Origin: Nissolia schottii
Taxonomy: Eukaryota > Streptophyta > Magnoliopsida > Fabales > Fabaceae
Length of the DNA stretch: 64,000 nt
Direction: 5' to 3'
NCBI GenBank assembly: GCA_003254905.1
Contig: QANU01072506.1
Location: 36,513 to 100,512 of the forward strand
Made by a program: the position numbers and the translations under genes. Positions 10,710 through 24,310 of this stretch are shown piece after piece (the stretch's first letter is position 1; every line of letters starts with the position of its first letter). Under the pieces are notes generated by a model. That model saw only the letters and a list, made by a program, of their open reading frames with translations, did no database searches and was not told the DNA's origin.

Positions 10710-13700
10710 CAGATCGCAGCTAGTCTGTAGATGAAAGGTAAACACTATCATCGTCATTTTCATAATGTAGCTGGTCGTCAAAATCTTCTTCTTCTTCTTT
10801 TTCCCCATTATTGTTGGCATCACCAGTTGAAAGTTGAAGTATTTCTAGTTCATCGTTTGTTATTAGCAATGTGTTCGTATCTGTTGTTTGAACAACTATT
10901 GTTGCGGGGATTGGGTTCGACAGTTGATACGGTTGATCATATGATGATGCTCCGCTGATTGCATGCCATCCAAATCAATACGACCACTTGGTTTGCTTTT
11001 GATCACAACTTTCTAACTTGATTGAGTAGCTCCTGGATAGCTAGCGTAATAAACTTGTTTGGCTCTTTCAGCAACGATGAATGGATCATACCGCATATAC
11101 CGTCTTGCAAGATTAATCTCAGTAATGTTGTAATCGGGATGAGTTCATGTTCCATTTGGGGAAGGATCATACCAATCACAGCAGAAAAGTACAACGTGAT
11201 TTGATGAGCCATTATGTGCATATTCTAATACAATAATTTTTTGAAGCACTTCGTACCAATCAGTGCTTGTTTTATCATTATTAGAATATTCACCCTTGAC
11301 ACAAACACCATTATTATATGTCTTTTGATTAGCTACCCATTTAGATATCTGAAACTTGTGTCCATTAACAAAATAAATGGGCCAACTAATTGCTTTGTTC
11401 ATCGGTCCCCATGTCAAACTCATCAAGTAACTATCGTTACTAGAATAATTTTGCACCTAAAAAAATTCATTTTAAAAGTAAGTTAAATTTAATCGATTAT
11501 GATATAAAGTCTTTTGTTCAGTTAAAGTATATAATATAAAGAAGTTAAACACATACATAATTTACAAACCACGACGAAAACATTTGATCGGTGCATTGAT
11601 CACCAAATTCTCGTTGAAACATCCTGAAAACATGTATCAATGGTAATAAACCATTGAGTAAATTGTATGTTAATGTAATAAAGTATACTAAAATGGTCGA
11701 TCGAACTTACTCATAGTACGAAAGTACTTTTTCACAGTTAAGCTAAACAAGCAAGTGAGCTGCTTCTTTTTCTTACGCGCTCAACCAGTAATCCTTTCCC
11801 CTTCCAGCTGGACGACCAGATTGATTGAATATAGAAAAGGTCGAATGATTTGGCATTCCTCCACCATTGTTGTTTCGTCCCACCGTAGTTCTATTGCATG
11901 TCACATTAGGACCAAAGTAGTACGGACAAAAGAAGGAAGTTTCTTTCGTCAAGAATGCCTCGCATATCGACCCCTCAACTTGAGCTCTATTCTTAACTAT
12001 TCTTTTGAAGGCTTCCATGCATCTTTCAAAGGGATACATCCACCTATACTGAACCGGACCACACATTTGAGCCTCGTAAGGCAAGTATACAAGCAAATGT
12101 TCCATAACGTCAAAAAAAGTAGGAGGGAATAATCTTTCAAGTGAACACAGGATGATCAGAATATTGCATTCTAGGAGTAAGAGGTCTTCAACATTAACTG
12201 TGGACAAACACAATGTCTTTAAGAAGTGACTTAGTTCACTTAGAGGCTTCAACACGTTCTTCGATAGTTCTTTTAATGCAATTGGCAGCAAACATTGCAT
12301 AAACACATGACAATCATAACTTTTCATTCCAACAAATTTTACTTAGGTAATATTTACACATCGAGCCAAGTTAGATGCATAATCGTCAGGCAATTAAGAG
12401 TTTGCAACCAATGAAGAACACTTTGAACTTGTTACTTGTTGAGGGTATAGCAAGCCTTCGGCTTGATGACACGATTGCCAGAAATCTCTTGTAAATTCAA
12501 CTACTGGCGTCTACATACCTCTATCAAGTCTAGCCTTGCCTTCTCGTTGTCCTTGGTTTGATCAATGTTCATGACAATATGCATTATATTATCAAAAACA
12601 TTCTTTTCAATATGCATAACATCAAGACAATGACGAACCAAGTTATCTTTCCAGTACGGAAAATCCTAGAATATGCTGTTCTTCGTCCAATTATGTTGTT
12701 CCCCTTAACTTGGAAGCTTAACTGTTCCACTCTCAGTAATTTTTGGAAACCGTCTAACCTTCCTCCAAATGTCACGGCCAGTTAATCTGTGCAGAGGCTC
12801 TTTATTTTCAATGTTGTTCTTCCGAAACCCATACTTACTGTTCCTAAACATGTTACTAGTTCTAAGAATACCGTATGACAATCAAACAATGATTGTTTTC
12901 CTCCGTTTGGTAGTCGGAATGCCTTAGTGTCTTCCATACAAACTGGACATGGCAACCTTTCTGCTGCCGTCCATCCAGACAACAGATACCATAAACAGGA
13001 AAATCGTTAACAATCCACATCAAAGATGCCCTCAGCATAAAATTTTGCTTCATGGACATGTCTTACACAACCATACCTTGACTCCACAACATGTTCATCT
13101 CATCTATCAATGGTTGAAGGAAAAATATCAAATTTAGATTTTGGGTTGCTCGGCCCAAGGATCACGAAAGATAAGAATAGATAAGGATCTTTCATGCACA
13201 TCTCAGGAGGCAAGTTATACTGTGTAACGATAACAGTCCAACATGAGTACGGTTTGCTAAATTGATTGTTAGGAGCAAACTCATCTAAACAAAGACCTAA
13301 TCTGACATTTCGAGGTTCTGCGGCGAAGTTGGGATAAACTCGGTCAAAGTGTTGCCATGCTTCTTCATGAGACGGGTAAGTCACATGACCATCATTTCTC
13401 TTGTTCTGAAAATGTCATCTCATGTCTGGTGCTGAACTCATCAAGGCAAACAATCTTTTCAGTCTTGAGATTAACGACAAATAATGCATTCTTTTGTACA
13501 GAACGTTCTTGTATCTCCCTAGACCAACTCTCTTAGGTTTAAACCTAGCAGCGCCACAAAATTTGCATTCAGTTAAGGTCGCATCATCCTTATAGTATAG
13601 TATACAACCCGTTCGACAACAGTCAATCTTTATGGACTGCAAGCCAAGTTTGGAGAAATATTTTTTAGCTTGATAAAAGTTCGACGGTATGTCATTATTT

Positions 13701-14440
13701 GGGGGGTGTTAGTTCTTGGATGAACAAAAGCCACTGGTCAAATGATCTTTCAGATTGATTAGCCTCTGACTTCTTAGTCAACATCCTAATTGCCATAGAT
13801 AATTTTGAATGGGCAGATCCTTCCCATTCCGGAGTATTTGCTTTTTCTAGTAAACCATAAAAGTTCTTAGCCTCTGTATTAGGTTCTTCGTCAAGAATAT
13901 TACCATCGAAGGCATGGTTAACCATTTCTACAAATCTATCGCTATTATTAAATTGAGAGTCTCATGCTTCATCATCTTGTTCAGTATGTGCGTGACTTGT
14001 ACTTCCCCCTTCGTAATGCAACCTACTGAACTTATTCACACCATTAACATCCACCTCTCCATGGTCGGTCCATATTCAGTAATGTGGCTTCTTATATATA
14101 TGCATTCTAACCATTTCAACATTTAATATTCTATAGCGCTTGCACAAAGAACACAGACATCTAATGTTTTGCTCTGCCATATACAGGTGAATAGTTGTAA
14201 CGGTCTTACAAAAGTAGTCGACGTCCTCAAAATTTTTTGGCTTTATCACTCCTCAGTTCTCGTAGTATCTATTGTACATCCAAAATCTATTCGACAAAAT
14301 CATTTTTCTACAAATCCTACATGCACGTTACATAATTTTAATTACTTTAATCTTCTTATTATACATCAATTCCGCACAATATTTCCTAAACCGTTTTAAA
14401 TTATAAACCCTCCAATCTCTGCAAACAACATATAATCACC
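10710..14440 (-). pseudogene. tnp2: tnp2-type CACTA transposase, decayed
   Basis: Read right to left, the domain order is that of plant En/Spm Tnp2 (TNPD) proteins. The Transpos_assoc N-terminus is at about 14330-14040 (CLCSLCKRYR, then HIYKKPHY and WTDHGE). A zinc-ribbon-like ECKFCGA lies near 13565. The Transposase_21 core at about 13400-12400 includes EPRNVRLGLCLDEF, SLMWIVNDFPVYG, CPVCMEDTKAFRLPNG and LDVMHIEKNVFDN. DUF4218 at 12327-11900 starts at MKSYDCHVFMQCLLPIA and contains GPVQYRWMYPFER. DUF4216 at 11456-11250 is followed by LARRYMRYDPF and an acidic tail ending near 10715. In CACTA elements this protein cuts and joins the terminal repeats. Several in-frame stops interrupt it (for example after the CDWYDPSPNGT segment and just before MKSYDCHV), and the frame shifts near 12980, so it cannot give a full product. 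An internal M is present but the true start is unclear. Confidence 0.85.
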
Positions 14441-15007
14441 GTTGCCAGTACATCAATCCAAACAATGTCGGAAAGAAATGCTAAGCGATCCTTCCCCCAA
14501 TAGAGTTATACAACTCCAATCCTACAAATATATCCTAAGAAAATAAGTCTCTATCATAGTAATAATTAAGTTAAAGACATACCTAATTAACGTTGCAAAC
14601 TTTAAAAATTGTTTGAGCAATCTCCTCATTCAATCTCCTTTAATATTCAATCTCGTAATTAAGCTACAAGTTCATATCAACAAGTAGTAGCTTGTTACAA
14701 GTTCATATCCTAAAATAGACGAAAGCTACAAGTTCATATCTTAACATACATGAAAGCTACAAGTTCATGCATATCAACAAAAAGACAATAATGCACTCCT
14801 ATATTTAATAAAAAACAAAGGAGAACAAGACATAGTAAAGAAATGAACCAAAGGCAATTTAAAAAAACAAAAGCAAAACAAAGGAGAAAAAAATAGACAT
14901 AGTAAAAAATGAACCAAAGGTAACAAAAAAACAAAGGAAAACAAGACATAGTTTTGAAAAAAATAAAAATACAAAGGAGAAAAAAATGAACCAATAAATG
15001 TGTGAAA

Positions 15008-15180
15008 AAAAAGGCAGTGGTGGTGGCACGGTGGAGTGGCGGTAGTGGCGTGGTGGAGTGGTTGCAGTGGTAGTGATAGTGTTGGCAATGGTGGGAAGAG
15101 AATGGAGGAAGGGAGGAGAGGAAAAAAAAGAAGAAGGGAGAGGAAAATGGGAAGAAGAGAAAAGAAATTCACTTAAGTGT
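15008..15180. repeat. GTG/GGA-rich low-complexity stretch
   Basis: Runs of GGTGG, GTGGAGTGG and then purine-rich GGAGGAAGGG lie upstream of the tnp2-type gene. Any long frame here is compositional. It may be promoter-proximal sequence of the transposase gene. Confidence 0.4.
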
Positions 15181-15189
15181 TTGTGTTTG

Positions 15190-15302
15190 AGACATCATCG
15201 TCATACATGGCCACCGATAACAGTACAATTCGATGGTAATAACGATGTACAAAACACAACGTTTCATTAAAACTATTACTATCGGTAGTGTCCGATGGTA
15301 AC
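15190..15302. repeat. Internal CACTA subterminal-type repeats (left part)
   Basis: Near copies of ACCATCGG/CCGATGGTAA lie just before the solo LTR. They are continuous with 18559-19080 once the LTR and one target duplication are removed, so the LTR landed in this block. Confidence 0.65.
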
Positions 15303-18300
15303 TATAACATCCCTCTTTTTCCTTAGCAAAGATTTCATAAATGAAATAGGGGAACAAGCCCTCACATAAAATCTTAGGTTAAAAGTGTCTATAGAAATAA
15401 TTCTACGCATTTTTACAAGATTTTGCAGACACTAGAATAAACCCTTTTTGTTGTCTGAGTATAACCATGCGTCCAAAGTATTCGTAAAAGGTACGGCTAC
15501 AGACGAGAATTTACAAACACCTAAATGAACCTAGATTATTACTTATAAAAATTAGGGGATCACAAGGACGTGATCAAAATACTTTTAGAACAGTTGTACG
15601 CGAAGTACTGAGACCGAAAACGATAAAACCAAATCAAAATTAATCTGCCGGAGACCTTTAATTCTCGGCCACACAAGTAGTCAAGACACAAAGGCCTTCC
15701 ACGACCAAGAAGTGGCCAAGTGGCCTAGTCAAAAAGTCCAAGAGGTAAGTCATGGTGGTGAGTCACCATGCATGACGTCATGCATGACATAAGCCAAGGG
15801 CAAAATGGTAAATTGGTCCAAGGGCAAAATGAAAAAGTGAAATTTTGGCCTTGGCCTATAAATACCATGAGGAATCCAAAAATTTGGAGAAAAAAGACAA
15901 AATCTTGCCAAAACTCTGTCCAATCACACAATCAACCGTTATTCTGTCAAACCGAAAACCAAGAACATCCTACACCGAACCTAGTCAAGATCCTTCATGA
16001 ATTCCCTAACCTTGATCCACAAACAGCCACAAACAGCCCCTTAAATCCCCAAAGAAAGCTTGGAAGGAACTTAGCCTAAGAGGAGCTAGGAAACATCACA
16101 GCTAGGGAAAAGCTCGCAGGAAGCAACAGAAACCGTAATCGAACTCAAACATGTGGGTAACCGAATTATCCACTGTCTATGTGGCTCCATGTTAGATGTA
16201 TATGCTGTTAGGATGCCTTTTATGTGACTTTGATTTGTATATGTGTTGTTGATGATTGTCTGGAATTGTTGGTACTGTCTGTGATTCTGTCAGAAGTTAG
16301 GAAGCCTAAGCGGTAAACAAAACTAATCACCTTTTTATAAAGAATTTTATTCTGGTATTTTTATCTTGAAAAACTAATGTTATTTTTGGATTCTACACAA
16401 AAAATTGAGTGGGGATGTCAAGTTTCATGATTTTTGGAGTCCCCGATGAATTTCTCAGCAAACAGACAGAAACAGTGTTTTTAAGCAACAAGGGCAAAAC
16501 GGGAATTTCACGTCTTGGGAATGAAAAAATGGGTTGATTTTCAGAAAATATGGGTTTATAACTATCAAAGAAACTTAAGGACAAGTCTTGAGTCCATCAG
16601 GTTTTTGAGAACTAAAATTCCAAAGAAAGCAGGACGTTTATGGGGGCGAAATAGCAATTTTGGGAAAAAGGAGAAAACTGCAATTTCGTGGAGTTAGGAT
16701 TAAAATCTGAATTTATAAGCATGAAAAATTAATTTAGGGCTATCAAAAACCTTGGGGTAAGGTCTTAGACCTCTTCGGTTTATGATCACTAATCTCTGAC
16801 AGAAAACAGATGCTTGTTTGCTAGTTGTCGAATTTAAGTTTGCTTGTGTTTAAAAGATGACTGAGCATGAAATTATGTCTTTCATACGATTAGGAATGGA
16901 TGATGAATGTTGGAAGAATTGTGCTTAAGATTGAAGATGAGAAACCTTGTAGAACATGGAAAATTGAGGAATTGGAAGCTGAAATTCGTCAGGTGTCGCT
17001 GAGCGGTTTAACTGAAGTTCAGAATTTCCAATACAAAACTTAGCATTTTCTTGTCATGAAACTTTTCTTAAATATAGCTTTTTATACCACTTTCAATTGT
17101 CCATGGATCTGCTAATTTTATCAAGTAAATTAGTTGGAATGAAATGATGATTTATGTTTATGATATATGAACTGTTGATTGAAGGTATTAAGTTAGATTC
17201 ATGTTAAGAATAGAAAGAGTAAGGGCTAGAGGAGAATGATGTGTGAGATATGTGATGAGAATATGTTATGAATGCCATGTGAACTATTGTATGGAAATAT
17301 TGAACTAGACTAATGAAAGTAAAAGAAAGGAAAAGGAACCCTAGGGCATGACGTCACTAAGTCCCTACATAATGATGATGATAAGTACACTTCTAGTAGC
17401 ATCGATAGGGCATGCCAGTAGTAGAAAGCTCGCCTGGTAGCGTCAATAGGGAATGCCAATGGGACAAATGTATCTTTCCTAGCTGCATCGATAGGGCCGG
17501 CAGGAAGGAAAAGTCCAACTCTTGGAACGCGTCGATAGGGCCGTCCCCTCGCCATTCTATGAAAATGATGGTTATTTTGCTATTGATTGATGATTGACTC
17601 ATGGTACAGAGACCATTCAGGTTAAGCGCGACCTGGTCATCAACAGTAAAGGGATAGAAGTAGGTTGCAGTTGTGTGGCCGCAGCTGCAAGGGAGGTGGA
17701 CTTGAGTATGTGCTGTAAGTGATGTACAACTGTACATAAGTGGATGTGTGCAGAAGCTTATAATTAAAATGGGAACAGTCATAAGTGGACGGAAACTGAA
17801 GCTTATTATGTGATAATATGTGGTTTAGGAATTAGAGTAAGGAATAGATGACATAGATAATGAAGAATAGGCTTCCACAATCACGTAGTAAAGTAGATAA
17901 AACAGTTCAGGCTTAGGATGGATTAATAATTAGTAGGGACATAGTATAACTATGACACCTAGAGACCCCTGAGCAGTGGAATCATAATTGAGGACAAAAC
18001 AATTAGCGATGACTAAGGTTTCCCACTGAGAACACAATGTTCTCATCCCCCACTCCTTTATGGTTCTAGGCGAGCTTGACGAGGGTGAAGAAGACATCAG
18101 AGCAGTGCAAGCAATCCGAGGACGAGTGGCATTAACAAAGATGGACAACGGAATAGGGAAATCAGAGCTACGATAAAGATGTCACATTAGTCCTTAGTCA
18201 GTAGGCTATATGTTTGTACTACTATGTAATTGTACGTAACATCTATGATATTACATGTGTAACTACTTGTGAATATATGGCATGGACCTTTGGTTGCTAT

Positions 18301-18553
18301 GAATGTTGAATATACCTAATTAATATTAGTTAAGTATGCTACGTTACCACTTACAATATATGTTCTGTCGAGAATCAGACTCATATTTTATACTATGATA
18401 CGTATAAAGAAAAGTTGAAATTTGGTCCATATTTCTGGGTAACTATATTTTTAAACTCATAAGCGGGACTAAGTACTATCCTAACCAAAAGAGATAACAA
18501 CCTAGTCGGTAGGTTTGCGACTTAAGACTAGACTAGCTAGCTAGGGTGTTTCA
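15303..18553 (+). mobile_element. Solo LTR, Tekay-type (copy 2), in CACTA
   Basis: A 3,251-bp LTR beginning TATAACATCCC and ending GGGTGTTTCA, close to the ends of copy 1. The flanks 15298-15302 and 18554-18558 are both GTAAC, a perfect target duplication. A TATA box (CTATAAATAC) sits at 15856-15866, GTGGGTAA at 16152, and the palindrome plus acceptor-like block at 18028-18059. Repeated CATCGATAGGG words occur at 17400-17540. No gag or pol remains. It is younger than the CACTA element it interrupts. Confidence 0.88.
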
Positions 18554-18555
18554 GT

Positions 18556-19080
18556 AACAAGCTGCCTGAAAATGCAACATTTATATTCGACGATTATCTT
18601 CGGTTAATTTGACGGTAACCAAATAAAAGGTGCCAAATTTTGGTGGCAAAATTTTTTTGTTACCAACGGCGTCACCATCACTGACAATGACTATTTTTGC
18701 CAAATGCAACGTTCCATGTCGAATCACAAACCCTGCGTTTTGGGGTATTTCTTACCGTCGGGCATGTCTGACGGTGACGAGTATCACAAAATGCAGTGTT
18801 TGTATATGAAGATTACCGTCGGTTGGTGAAAATTATCTGACAATAAATAAAAAATGGTGCCAAATTTTGGTGCCAAAAAGTTTTCGCTACCATCGACGTA
18901 ACTATCACCTACGGTAACAATTTTACCAAACGCAGCGTTCGAGTCCGAAATGCATCGTTTAGGATTAACGTTACTGTTGGATATTACCGACAATAATACT
19001 CTATACCTAAACCCTAAACCCAATGATACTATGCAAAGCTTACCGTCGGCTATGTTCGACGATAAAACTCAACTAACTAA
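18556..19080. repeat. Internal CACTA subterminal-type repeats (right part)
   Basis: Multiple near copies of TTACCGTCGG and inverted partners, plus two copies of a block containing GTGCCAAATTTTGGTG (about 18630 and 18854). They separate the tnp2-type module from the tnpA-like module, where a standard CACTA element would not need them. Confidence 0.7.
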
Positions 19081-19419
19081 TTATTACCCTTATGTTATTA
19101 TTTTAATCATGTGTGTTTATTATTGTTTATTATTACTTGTTAATTATTATCTTAAGTTATGTCTTAGTTATTATTTTAATTATTATTTATTATTACTTGT
19201 TAATCAGTAATTTAATTTATTTTATGTATAAATACACTTTAGATATAACATATACATTATTAATTTAATAAACTAACACCACAAAAAATTAAAAAAACTT
19301 CTAATTGAATAAAACATATATATATTTATTACAAACTAAAAAATTTCTAAAACTACATTAATTAAAAAGTTTAAATTAAAAAACTACAAACTAAAAAATT
19401 ATTCTCCTAAATCAACAGG
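19080..19419. other. AT-rich spacer, duplicated at 24310-24660
   Basis: AT-rich sequence ending in ACAAACTAAAAAATTATTCT just after the tnpA-like gene. A close copy ends the same way at 24625-24645, which marks a duplication within the CACTA element. Confidence 0.6.
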
Positions 19420-21239
19420 ACGGTCTTCATTATCACTCTCGGAGGACAAGGAAGAGGAGGCGGGAAGCTCTAGTGGGGGATTCTGCGTGCTGCGCCCTCC
19501 TATCGCAGACCCACCGATGGGTTGCATATAACCATTGAGAACTTGATTCAATTGTTCTTTTTTGCTTCCTCATATTCTCCTTTACTTTCTCCTTTATTTT
19601 CTCCTTTAGTTTCTTCTTTTCCGTCTTTTGCCTCTACTTTTCCTCCTTCCACATCAGCGCCTAATGACGCAGCTCGTGGTTCATCTTGAACACTCTCTCC
19701 TGAAGCTCATCATACTTTGCTGGTGTACCCCAAGTAAACCCAGAAGCAGATCTATTGCTGCCCTCCCTGACGTTAACAGTCAGCTGTGTTCCTTGGCCAT
19801 AAACTCGATTACGGTTTCGGCCGCCAGAAACGTGGTTCCTTATGTCCTCCTCGTTCATGGGGGCATACTATCAAGGCGTGCACTCTGCGTCTGCTGAGTT
19901 TGAGCCTCCAGAAAAGCTCTATTAAATGCAGCCTACGTAAATAATTGATAAAAATTAACGTTATTATGAAATATATTAAAAAACAATACCAAACAAAATT
20001 CAAAATTAAAAAAATTAAAAATAATTACTGTGGTTTCCTCCGAGCATGCATTGACCCACCTCGACCACACGCTTTGGGTCTCACGAAACAGTTCTCCATC
20101 AGTCAGCGGCCTTCCAAGAGTTTTGCCTTCATATTTAGTTGAAAATTACATTAAAATAAATAGATACCAATTAATTAACTAATTAAATACATTAATTATT
20201 AACTAATAAATTAACTTCTAATTTATTATAAAATTATTACCATTCTTTGTTGCGTGTCGGGCAAGTTGGCAGACCCTCTAGTGTGCACGTTGCTGCCCCG
20301 ACCTTGCGTCCGCGCACGCTTCGAGTTGACCGACCTGACGTTATATTCCTGACCATCCCAGTATAGCTTCAACGCCTCTAACTGGTTGGGAGTCATCCAA
20401 TCAGGGTTCAGGGTCTTCCTCGATTCGATGTCCCGATAGAGTTGCTGCAGGCGTCAGCCAGCTCTGTAGTTGAAAGCCTTCTTCATGGCTTCCTCCTCCT
20501 TAGGATCGATAATAAATTGATACTGAAAAAATAATAACAATTTAATAACTAAATTATTAAATAACATAATTTATGTAATTACTTAATATTTAAAATAACA
20601 ACTTATTATTAATTTCTCACCTTGAATACGTTGTACACGCGATCCTTCTCCTCAGGTTAGAGATCCTGCCACTTGAAAATGGGCCGACTGTAGCATTTTT
20701 TCAGCGTCTCCATCACAACTTGCTTTCCAACGGCGTGAGATTCAAACCTATACAGACATAAAAACAAAACTTGTTAAATAATTAATAATAGCTAATAATA
20801 TAAAAACTTACAAATTAATTAATTAACAAATAAATTAAAATATTTTCATACTCGGTGTAGCTAGGATCGACTCGCAGAGGGGCTCGATCCTCAGTTGAGG
20901 ATCCCTCAGTGAGCGGGCCAGCACCCGTCGGAGTCTCCGACTGCTGGCTCTCAGCAGGGGAAGCTCGGGCAGCAATGTTCGAGTAGCTCTCAAACCTCGC
21001 CTTATCTGTTGTTGCCGGAGGCATGAAAGTCAACGGCGGAGCATCACCGGGCAACAACTGATGGTAGTCGACGTCCATCGACCTTTGCCCCAGCGAATGG
21101 TTGGGCATGAAACCCTCCCCAGTCGGTCATCCGGAGGAAAGCATCCTGCCTCCCCTCCCCCGACCACCGTGTCTCATTTGGAAGTAGTCGGGCACCTGCT
21201 TCTTTCCTTTGTCGCCGGCTATTAGTACTAACTATACGA

Positions 21240-21618
21240 AATTAAAAAATTTAAGTTAGCACGATTAACTTAAATTAATTTATTATAATAATTTAACAAA
21301 TATAAATACTGATATTAACATATAGTAACAATAATAGTAATATAATTTTAACATATACTAATATTGTATATACATACATATATACTAATATACTAATACT
21401 AACATACATTATATATACGTAGCATACATATACTAACATAATATTACTAATTAACATAATATACACATGCATTATATATTTCTAACCTAATATATAATAT
21501 ATACATACATACTATATACATACTACGATACTATATACATACATACTAATACTAACATACATTATATATACATATCATACATGTACTAACATATAATATT
21601 ACTAATTCAATTATGTTA
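21240..21618. repeat. AT microsatellite-like DNA, intron 1
   Basis: Repeated ATATACATACATATATACTA-like words. Similar DNA resumes at 23650-23880 on the other side of the 2-kb insertion. Confidence 0.6.
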
Positions 21619-23643
21619 CATGTACACCCATATTTCATACACCATACATACACTCGTATTAGAATACACTGGGCCCCTAAAATAACCGCCTCATCCACTC
21701 TTTCTCCCACTCTCACCAACACGCGCGTGAACCCACGTTCCTTATCTTCACTCTCTTCCGCAAAAATTCATTATTTGTTGCTCTCTGCTCTCTTCACCCT
21801 CTTCGTTCCCTTCGATTTCTTCGTTCTCGGCGATCTCATGAGCAGGATATGGGATTTGTTAGAGAGAAGAGTGATTGAAGATGTTGCTGCTTGTTATCAT
21901 CTTTTAAATAAGAAATACAGAAGTTCAATAAAAAAACGAAAGCATAATTGACAGGAGGAAGGAAAAGAACAAGATATACATGACCTATGCTTGTTAATTT
22001 TCAAGTCAGGATTTATTTTTATTTGAGTAAAATCACAGTGATGTAAACAAGTGCTTAATGTTTGTGCATAAGGTCATATAATGTTTGAGCACATGGTCAG
22101 ATAATGTTTGTGAACCAAAATCTGATACCATATTCTGCAGAAATACTTAACTATACATTGAGTAATATGCATATATGTAAAGTTTATGCATTAGAATGTA
22201 TAAAAGTGAATGTACACATGTATGTGGACTAATTTTTATAAAGTTTGTCTACTAAAAATGTATAAAAGATTGTGAACTTATTTATGTTTAAGTAAAATCA
22301 CAGTGTTGTAAACAAGTGCTTAATGTTTGCACAAACGCCCATTTAATGTTTGCACTTATGCTCATTTAAAGTTTGCACAATTCTATAATACATTAAATTA
22401 TGCATTTTTATGCATTTGTGACAAACACATAATGCTTATATCACACCATCTAATGTTTATTCATGACAATATGTAAAAATTGTGTCAAAATATTTATAAT
22501 ATTTATGCATTAATTGTTGAAAGGTTGAAAATGTGTCAAAATGCACATCCTCTTCCTCAACAAAGACAAAACCTGTGACCTGTGGATAATGTTTGCACAT
22601 ACGCCCATTTAATGTTTGCACTTATGACCATTTAAAGTTTGCACAATTCTACAATACATCAAATTCTGTATTTTTATGCATTTGTGAGAAACACATAATG
22701 CTTATATCACACCATCAAATGTTTATTCATGGCAATATGTAAAAAATTGTGTCAAAATATTTATAATATTTATGCATTAATTTTTGAAAGGTTGAGAATA
22801 TGCCAAAATGCACATTGTCTTCCTCAACAAAGACAAAACTTGTGACCTGTGGATAATGTTTGCACAAACACTGATTTAATGTTTGCACTTATGCCCATTT
22901 AAAGTTTACACACTTCTACAATACATCAAATTCTGCATTTTTATGCATTTGTGACTAACACATAATGCTTATATCACACCATCTAATGTTTATTCATGAC
23001 AATATGTAAAACATTATGTCAAAATGTTTATAATATTAATGCATTTATTGTTGAAATGTTGAGAATGTGCCAAAATGCATATTCTCTTCCTCAACAAAGA
23101 TAAAACCTGTGACCTGTGATAATGTTTGCACATATGCCCATTTAATGTTTGCACTTATGCCCATTTAAAGTTTGCACATTCAATTTTCTGTCATATGTAT
23201 GTTAGTGATGAATGAGCATTAGAACGTATAAAGCTTCAGTAAATTAGAATTTCACAGAGATGTCAAAGAACAAAACTCTCCATGGAAATCAAAGAAAAAA
23301 TCATGAAAACGATGATGATGATGATAAACATAATAGAAAATTGAATGACGATGATGAGATGATAATCAAAGAAAGGATGATGATAATGATAATCAAAGAA
23401 TGGATAACGATGATAGGAGGATGAGACAATGACAGAGGATGACGATGACGACGCCGACAAACATAACAGAACAAGGATGAGAGGTTGAAGACGATGAGTG
23501 AAAACAATGACGAGAATGAGTTTGGGATTGGGGCGCACGCGTTGTGTATAATTATATGCTATACGTATAATTATCATTAATTGCGTATAAAACCGTATAA
23601 AAGAGTGGTGCATGTACGAGTGTATGGTTTAGGGGTGTACATG
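21619..23643. mobile_element. 2.0-kb TIR element in tnpA-like intron
   Basis: The left end CATGTACACCC (21619-21629) is matched by its inverse GGGTGTACATG (23633-23643). A further 30 bases match loosely, including CATACACTCGTA on both sides. The interior differs in composition from the surrounding AT microsatellite and carries a 268-bp tandem array. A 112-codon frame at 21613-21951 resembles nothing I know and overlaps the terminal repeat. No transposase is seen. It is probably a non-autonomous DNA transposon, family unknown. No clear target duplication. Confidence 0.5.
22310..23182. repeat. ~268-bp minisatellite, about 3.3 units
   Basis: Units start near 22318, 22587, 22856 and 23121 with AATGTTTGCACA...TTTAATGTTTGCACTTATG. 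Each full unit contains AAAGTTTGCACA, ACATAATGCTTATATCACAC and CTCTTCCTCAACAAAGA-type blocks in the same order. Units differ by scattered substitutions. No coding capacity. Confidence 0.85.
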
Positions 23644-24029
23644 AAGCATTTTCATTACTAATTAACATAATATACACATACATTATATATTACTAACATA
23701 ATATATACATACACATATAATACATACATATATAATGTATACATAATATACACACATACATACTAACATATATAATATTACTAATAATACAGATATAAAA
23801 TATTATACAGATATACAACAATACATACAAATATATAATATATATATATACAAACAGATATATAATACAATATATATGGACTTACCTCAAATGCTGGTGG
23901 CGGTGGCGGTGGCGGCGAGAGCGGCGAAAGGGTGGCATGGTGATTGTGGCGACGACGGGAGAGAGTTGGAGAGAGTTTGGGAGTGTTGGAGAAAGTAAGG
24001 CTGCCGTGGAGAGATGAGCTTTTAAAACA

Positions 24030-24310
24030 ATGGCGTTTCAGGTTACTGTCGGACATACATGACAGTAACATGATATTAATTGCTTGGGATTTGAAGCTTG
24101 GAGAAGACGTGTTAGCTACTATTCCGAGGCTATTACCGTCAGCTATTTCTGACAGTAACACATGCAATTATTGCTTCGAGACACGTGCTTTAAAGTTTTT
24201 ACCGTCGGACAAATCCGACGGTAACTATTTTATTTTAGGGTTTAGGGTTAGGACTATACCTTTGGCTTTTGCCGACGGAAAGTTTTTTTTTATTTATTAC
24301 CGTTGGCCTG
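24030..24310. repeat. CACTA subterminal-type repeats, internal block
   Basis: Includes TTACTGTCGG at 24043, the paired TTACCGTCGG...CCGACGGTAA at 24199-24224, and ACCGTTGG at 24299. It lies just upstream of the tnpA-like exon 1, where the 5' subterminal region of a standard CACTA element would be. Confidence 0.7.

Larger units (their letters stand above)
19420..23941 (-). pseudogene. tnpA: tnpA-like gene (Transposase_24), decayed
   Basis: This is the accessory CACTA gene, whose product in En/Spm binds subterminal repeats. Exons I can follow on the minus strand are: about 23941-23886 (ATG, Arg/His-rich, donor GAG|GTAAGT); 21225-20852 (GKKQVPDYFQMRHGG, then PNHSLGQRSMDVDYHQ); 20747-20621 (HAVGKQVVMETLKKCYSR, donor AAG|GTGAGA); 20522-20241 (RDIESRKTLNPDWM, ALKLYWDGQEYNVRS, NVHTRGSANLPDTQQ); about 20130-20029 (GRPLTDGELFRET); and 19932-19420 (AFLEAQTQQTQSARLDS, VYGQGTQLTVNV, Lys/Glu-rich coil). 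The middle exon matches the plant Ptta/En/Spm signature, with a HxxGS-type ending. In-frame stops occur in several exons, for example inside the second, third and fourth, so it is broken. Intron 1 was enlarged by the insertion at 21619-23643. Confidence 0.72.

Noticed and set aside
14774-15172. Frame rich in Phe, Leu and Pro that looks like a membrane protein
   Set aside because: It is made of poly-purine/poly-pyrimidine and GTG repeats upstream of the tnp2-type gene; no domain or family plan.
21613-21951. 112-codon frame
   Set aside because: Overlaps the terminal repeat of the 2-kb element and has no recognisable domain; no reason to call it a gene.
23263-23613. Ser/Ile/His-rich minus-strand frame
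   Set aside because: Comes from GATGATGAT-type triplet repeats at the end of the 2-kb element.
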